From contig NZ_CANMFS010000008.1 in assembly GCF_947497275.1 (NCBI RefSeq), positions 1 to 64,000 on the forward strand: a stretch of DNA of 64,000 nucleotides. Direction: 5' to 3'. Source of the stretch: an uncultured Sulfitobacter sp. (GTDB taxonomy: Bacteria; Pseudomonadota; Alphaproteobacteria; Rhodobacterales; Rhodobacteraceae). Shown in pieces: positions 60,983-64,000 of this stretch. Positions within the stretch are counted from its first letter, which is position 1; every line of letters begins with the position of its first letter. The notes under the pieces are model-generated. The model was not told the origin of the DNA, did no database searches, and was given only the letters and a program-made list of their open reading frames with translations. The position numbers and the translations under genes are program-made.

Positions 60983-62194
60983 ATGGATTGGCACGGTATT
61001 TTCGCGTCACGCAACGACCGCATGAAGGCGAGCGAAATTCGCGAACTTCTCAAGCTGCTGGACCAGCCCGACATCATTTCGTTCGCCGGTGGTATTCCCG
61101 ACCCCGATCTGTTCCCGGTGCAGGCGTTTCAGGAGGCCTTTGCGCAGGCGCTGTCGCCAGAGAAACAGGCGACGGCGCTTCAGTATTCGGTGTCCGAAGG
61201 ATACGGCCCGCTGCGTGACTGGATCGTTACGGAAATGGCGCGGCTGGAAATCCCGTGTACGCGCGACAACGTCCTGATCACCTCCGGGTCGCAACAGGCG
61301 CTCGATTACCTGGGCAAGCTGTTGCTGAGCCCCGGCGACACGGCGTTGGTCGGCTGGCCCACCTATCTGGGCGCGTTGGGTGCGTTCAACGCCTACGAGC
61401 CGCGCTATGATCGGCTGGACCCCGAAACCAACCGCTCGGCGCAGGATTACGCCGAAGCAGCGGGCGCGGGCCGGGTGAAATTCGCCTATATGTCCGTGGA
61501 CTTTGCGAACCCGACCGGCAAGACGCTGGGCGCGGGAATGCGCGAGCGGGTCATTGACCTTGCCGATGCGCTGGACATGGCGGTGATCGAGGACGCCGCC
61601 TATCAATCGCTGCGCTACGAGGGGGAGCCGCTGGCACCGGTGCTTGCACGCGAAATTGCGCGCAAGGGGGATATCGACGCCTGTCGTACGCTCTATTGCG
61701 GGAGCTTTTCCAAAACGCTGGCACCGGGCCTGCGGGTCGGCTGGGTGTGTGGCGCCCGCGAGGTGATCAGCCAGCTTGTGCTGCTCAAACAGGCGGCGGA
61801 TCTGCACAGCTCAACAATCAACCAGATGGCGATCGCCACGGTGGCGGAGGCGCAGTTCGACGTACATGTGGACAAGATCAAGACCGCCTACCGTGCGCGG
61901 CGTGACCGGATGCTGGCCGCCCTTGAGGCGCAAATGCCCGAAGGTGTCAGCTGGACCCGGCCCGAGGGCGGGATGTTCGTGTGGCTCACGCTGCCGGACG
62001 GGATACGCGGTGACGATCTTCTGGCGCGCTCTCTCCGGACAGAGCGGGTGGCGTTCGTGCCGGGACATGCGTTTTTCGCGGATGGATCGGGGGCCAACAC
62101 CATTCGCCTGAGTTTCAGCAGCACCGACGAGGCGACGATCGACGCGGGCATCGCGCGGTTGGGTGCGCTGATTTCTGCCGTAGCGGCTGAGTGA
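60983..62194 (+). CDS. PLP-dependent aminotransferase, class I/II (2-aminoadipate type)
   Basis: 403 residues. PLP is bound by Lys244 in CGSFSKTLAPGLRVGWV; other motifs are FAGGIPDPDLFP, SEGYGPLRDWI, TSGSQQALDYLGKLLL and NPTGKTLG. It resembles LysN/2-aminoadipate transaminases and the aminotransferase part of MocR regulators, but without a DNA-binding domain. ATG 60983 has GGGGAGGG upstream; ATG 60965 is an alternative. Substrate not determined. It is on its own transcript. Confidence 0.93.
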   Translation: MDWHGIFASRNDRMKASEIRELLKLLDQPDIISFAGGIPDPDLFPVQAFQEAFAQALSPEKQATALQYSVSEGYGPLRDWIVTEMARLEIPCTRDNVLITSGSQQALDYLGKLLLSPGDTALVGWPTYLGALGAFNAYEPRYDRLDPETNRSAQDYAEAAGAGRVKFAYMSVDFANPTGKTLGAGMRERVIDLADALDMAVIEDAAYQSLRYEGEPLAPVLAREIARKGDIDACRTLYCGSFSKTLAPGLRVGWVCGAREVISQLVLLKQAADLHSSTINQMAIATVAEAQFDVHVDKIKTAYRARRDRMLAALEAQMPEGVSWTRPEGGMFVWLTLPDGIRGDDLLARSLRTERVAFVPGHAFFADGSGANTIRLSFSSTDEATIDAGIARLGALISAVAAE

Positions 62195-62206
62195 GCGATT
62201 GAACGC

Positions 62207-62222
62207 ATGCGCACACGCGCAT
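62207..62222. promoter_or_regulatory. ATGCGC-N4-GCGCAT operator candidate
   Basis: A perfect palindrome with 6-bp arms (ATGCGC ACAC GCGCAT) that ends 12 bases before the ATG of the DUF1007 gene. Its place, between promoter and start of a metal-exporter pair, suits a repressor that responds to the metal. It does not match a consensus that I can name with certainty. Confidence 0.4.
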
Positions 62223-62234
62223 AAAGTGCGCGCC

Positions 62235-62882
62235 ATGAGATTTCCGCTGGCCCTTGCCTTGATCACCCTTGCGGCCCCGCTGGCTGCGCATCCGCACATT
62301 TTCATCAACACCGGACTGAAGGTTCTGATCGACGAACAGAACCGTCTGACCCATGTCGAGGTGACATGGGAATACGACGATCTGTATTCGCTGCTGGTGA
62401 CCGAGGATCTGGGGATAGATGCGGATTACAACGGTGTTCTGACCGCGGAAGACAAGGCCAGGCTGACCGGTTTCGACATGCAGTGGATCGAGGGATACAA
62501 CGGGGATCTGGTGGCCGCGCTGAACGGCGCGCGACTGGATCTGTCCGGTCCGTCCGCCCCGACGGCGACGCTGGACGATGGGCGGGTGATCACGACCCAT
62601 GTCCGCGCGGTCAACGGCGCGCCGGTAATGGATGGCACGCTGAGCCTGCGGCCCTACGACGGCAGCTACTACACCGCCTACGACGTCGAACGCCCTGTAA
62701 CCGTCGAGGGGCGAACAGGCTGTGATATCCTGCAGGAGATGCCGGACATGGACGGCGCGCTGGCGATGACCAAGGCGGAGCTGAGCCAGATCCCCGAAGA
62801 TATCGACCTTGCCGATGAAGGCTATGGCGATATCGGTGCGCGGTTTGCCACGGACGTACGGATCACATGCGCCGCGCTCTGA
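62235..62882 (+). CDS. DUF1007 family periplasmic protein
   Basis: 215 residues with a signal peptide (MRFPLALALITLAAPLAA, cut before HPHIFIN). The mature start HPHIFINTGLKVLIDE is the family hallmark and offers metal-binding histidines. DUF1007 genes lie next to nickel/cobalt transporters of the NicO type in many proteobacteria, as here, and may deliver or sense the metal in the periplasm. The stop overlaps the start of the NicO gene by 16 bases. ATG 62235 is fixed by the signal peptide. Confidence 0.92.
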   Translation: MRFPLALALITLAAPLAAHPHIFINTGLKVLIDEQNRLTHVEVTWEYDDLYSLLVTEDLGIDADYNGVLTAEDKARLTGFDMQWIEGYNGDLVAALNGARLDLSGPSAPTATLDDGRVITTHVRAVNGAPVMDGTLSLRPYDGSYYTAYDVERPVTVEGRTGCDILQEMPDMDGALAMTKAELSQIPEDIDLADEGYGDIGARFATDVRITCAAL

Positions 62883-63766
62883 GCATTGCGGTGCTGCTCG
62901 CCGTTGTGGCGTTGGGTTGGCTGTGGCTTGGCGGCGGGTTCGATGCGCTGGCGGTCTGGGCTGCCGAGTGGCAACGCGCGTTTCAGAACGGCATCGCGCG
63001 GACCCTGCGGGCCCTGCGCGGGGGCGAGCCGGGGGCTTATGCCGCGTTGATGACAAGCTGTTTCGCCTACGGGTTTTTCCACGCCATCGGGCCGGGGCAT
63101 GGCAAGCTTTTGGTGGGCGGCTACGGCGTGGCGCGGGCGGTGCCGATGCTGCGGCTGTCGCTGATCGCGCTGCTGTCAAGCCTAGGACAGGCGGTCACGG
63201 CGGTCGTGCTGGCCTATGCGGGCATCTGGCTGCTGGGGCTGACCCGCGATGCGATGATCGGTGCGGCGGAACGGACACTGGCCCCGCTGAGCTATGCGTT
63301 GATCGCGGGTATCGGCGGGTGGCTTTTGCTGCGCGGCGCGCGGCATCTGTGGCAGGCGCGCGCGCCCCATGACCATGCGCATACCGGTGATGGTGCTGCG
63401 TGCAGCAGCTGCGGGCACAGCCACGGCCCCTCGCTGGAGGAAGCAGGGGCCGCCACCAGCCTGCGCGAAGCGTTGCTGCTGATCGGGGGCATCGCCGTGC
63501 GCCCCTGCACCGGGGCGCTGTTCGTGTTGTTGATCACGTGGCAGATGGGCATTGCGGCGGCGGGCATCGCGGGTGCCTTCGCGATGGCGCTGGGCACCGC
63601 GTCTGTCACGGTCGCAGTCGGTATCGCGGCCAGCGGTTTTCGCGGCGGGGTCTTGCGCAGTGTTGCGGGGGCGCGGTCGCTGGTGTGGATCGTGCCGGTG
63701 ATCGAAATCGCGGCGGGCGCTTTCGTGATCGTGCTGTCCGTGGGATTGCTCGTTCGGGCGTTGTGA
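62867..63766 (+). CDS. NicO/RcnA-like nickel/cobalt transporter
   Basis: 299 residues with about seven membrane segments. The family motifs are FFHAIGPGHGKLLVGGYGVA and GGIAVRPCTGALFVLLI. Between helices there is a histidine- and cysteine-rich loop (HDHAHTGDG then CSSCGHSHG) for metal binding, as in RcnA-type nickel/cobalt efflux proteins. Direction (export or import) is not fixed by sequence; the His-rich loop favours export. It overlaps DUF1007, and both sit behind the ATGCGC palindrome. Confidence 0.93.
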   Translation: MRRALSIAVLLAVVALGWLWLGGGFDALAVWAAEWQRAFQNGIARTLRALRGGEPGAYAALMTSCFAYGFFHAIGPGHGKLLVGGYGVARAVPMLRLSLIALLSSLGQAVTAVVLAYAGIWLLGLTRDAMIGAAERTLAPLSYALIAGIGGWLLLRGARHLWQARAPHDHAHTGDGAACSSCGHSHGPSLEEAGAATSLREALLLIGGIAVRPCTGALFVLLITWQMGIAAAGIAGAFAMALGTASVTVAVGIAASGFRGGVLRSVAGARSLVWIVPVIEIAAGAFVIVLSVGLLVRAL

Positions 63767-63778
63767 AGGCCCGCCCGA

Positions 63779-64000
63779 TCAATAGATCGACATGTAGCGG
63801 ATGATGATTGGCGTCAGCGTGATCAGGAACAGGGCGGGCAGCATGAGCACCGACATCACACCCGACATCTGCACCGGCAGCTTGTTCGCCTTCTCCTGCG
63901 CGTTCAGCTCGCGCAACTGGCGCATTTCAGTGGCGTAGGTCCTGAGCGCACTCGTCAGGCTGGTGCCGAATTGCAGCGACTGCACGATCACGAGGGCAAA
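63779..64000 (-). CDS. tadC: TadC-like type II secretion F-domain protein, 3' end only
   Basis: The last 73 residues of a gene that continues beyond 64000. They match the end of TadC, an inner-membrane protein of the Tad/Flp pilus assembly machine: LVIVQSLQFGTSLTSALRTY, ATEMRQLRELNAQEKANKLP and a final helix LPALFLITLTPIIIRY. The tad locus presumably lies to the right. The stop is 13 bases from the NicO stop on the other strand. Confidence 0.9.
   Translation of the reverse strand, partial: FALVIVQSLQFGTSLTSALRTYATEMRQLRELNAQEKANKLPVQMSGVMSVLMLPALFLITLTPIIIRYMSIY

Overview
The window is a 64 kb stretch of high-GC chromosome from an alphaproteobacterium, most likely a marine Rhodobacteraceae (Roseobacter-group) strain. 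The evidence is the family-typical order murA / DUF2948 / hisD / UPF0262 / low-MW phosphatase, RTX-type secreted proteins, a TadC pilus gene at the right edge, a GTTC-N7-GTTC SOS box of the alphaproteobacterial type, and the general protein content. I see no rRNA, CRISPR array, prophage or complete insertion sequence.

Region by region. 1-4.1 kb is an island scar: an orphan tniQ with an in-frame stop, an intact tRNA-Arg(TCT), a tRNA-Arg relic lacking its T arm, a small frameshifted gene and a glycosyltransferase. 4.3-10.1 kb holds a DUF305 plus glutaredoxin-MauE pair, a DNA-repair operon (radical SAM protein plus UdgX uracil-DNA glycosylase) with a LexA-type box at its start, CreA and a lytic transglycosylase lipoprotein. 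10.1-15.5 kb holds three proteins with the same roughly 40-residue C-terminal tail; two are RTX-like and one is frameshifted. An Fnr-type palindrome precedes the largest. 15.6-22.1 kb is the core murA-hisD-UPF0262 block, interrupted by an FkbM methyltransferase and a rhamnosyltransferase-like gene. 22.1-28.6 kb holds lepA, an AT-rich HEPN/AbiU2-like gene followed by strong stem-loops, and small housekeeping genes.

28.6-35.8 kb is a seven-gene, tightly overlapping minus-strand operon: nucleotide-sugar dehydrogenase, four glycosyltransferases, a histidine phosphatase and a NodB-type deacetylase. It looks like a compact glycan pathway with no polymerase or flippase in the window. 36-41.6 kb holds a large MscS channel, a frameshifted acyltransferase, a sterol-desaturase-family oxidase and a Tat-exported metallo-hydrolase. 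41.7-47.5 kb is a four-gene peptide-type ABC importer.

48.8-56.1 kb is a pim-like acyl-CoA catabolic cluster: a FadB-type bifunctional enzyme, two unlike acyl-CoA dehydrogenases, a thioesterase, a PaaG-like isomerase and an acyl-CoA ligase. 56.2-64 kb holds rpe, a taurine/nitrate-type ABC importer, DUF2945 plus topoisomerase IB, an aminotransferase, a DUF1007/NicO metal exporter pair and a partial tadC.

The less ordinary signals are the SOS-boxed, probably leaderless repair operon, the family of proteins sharing a C-terminal tail, and the glycan operon. Several disrupted genes (tniQ, 2721-3034, 10109-10928, 38571-39657) are single-site lesions that could be real decay or assembly errors.
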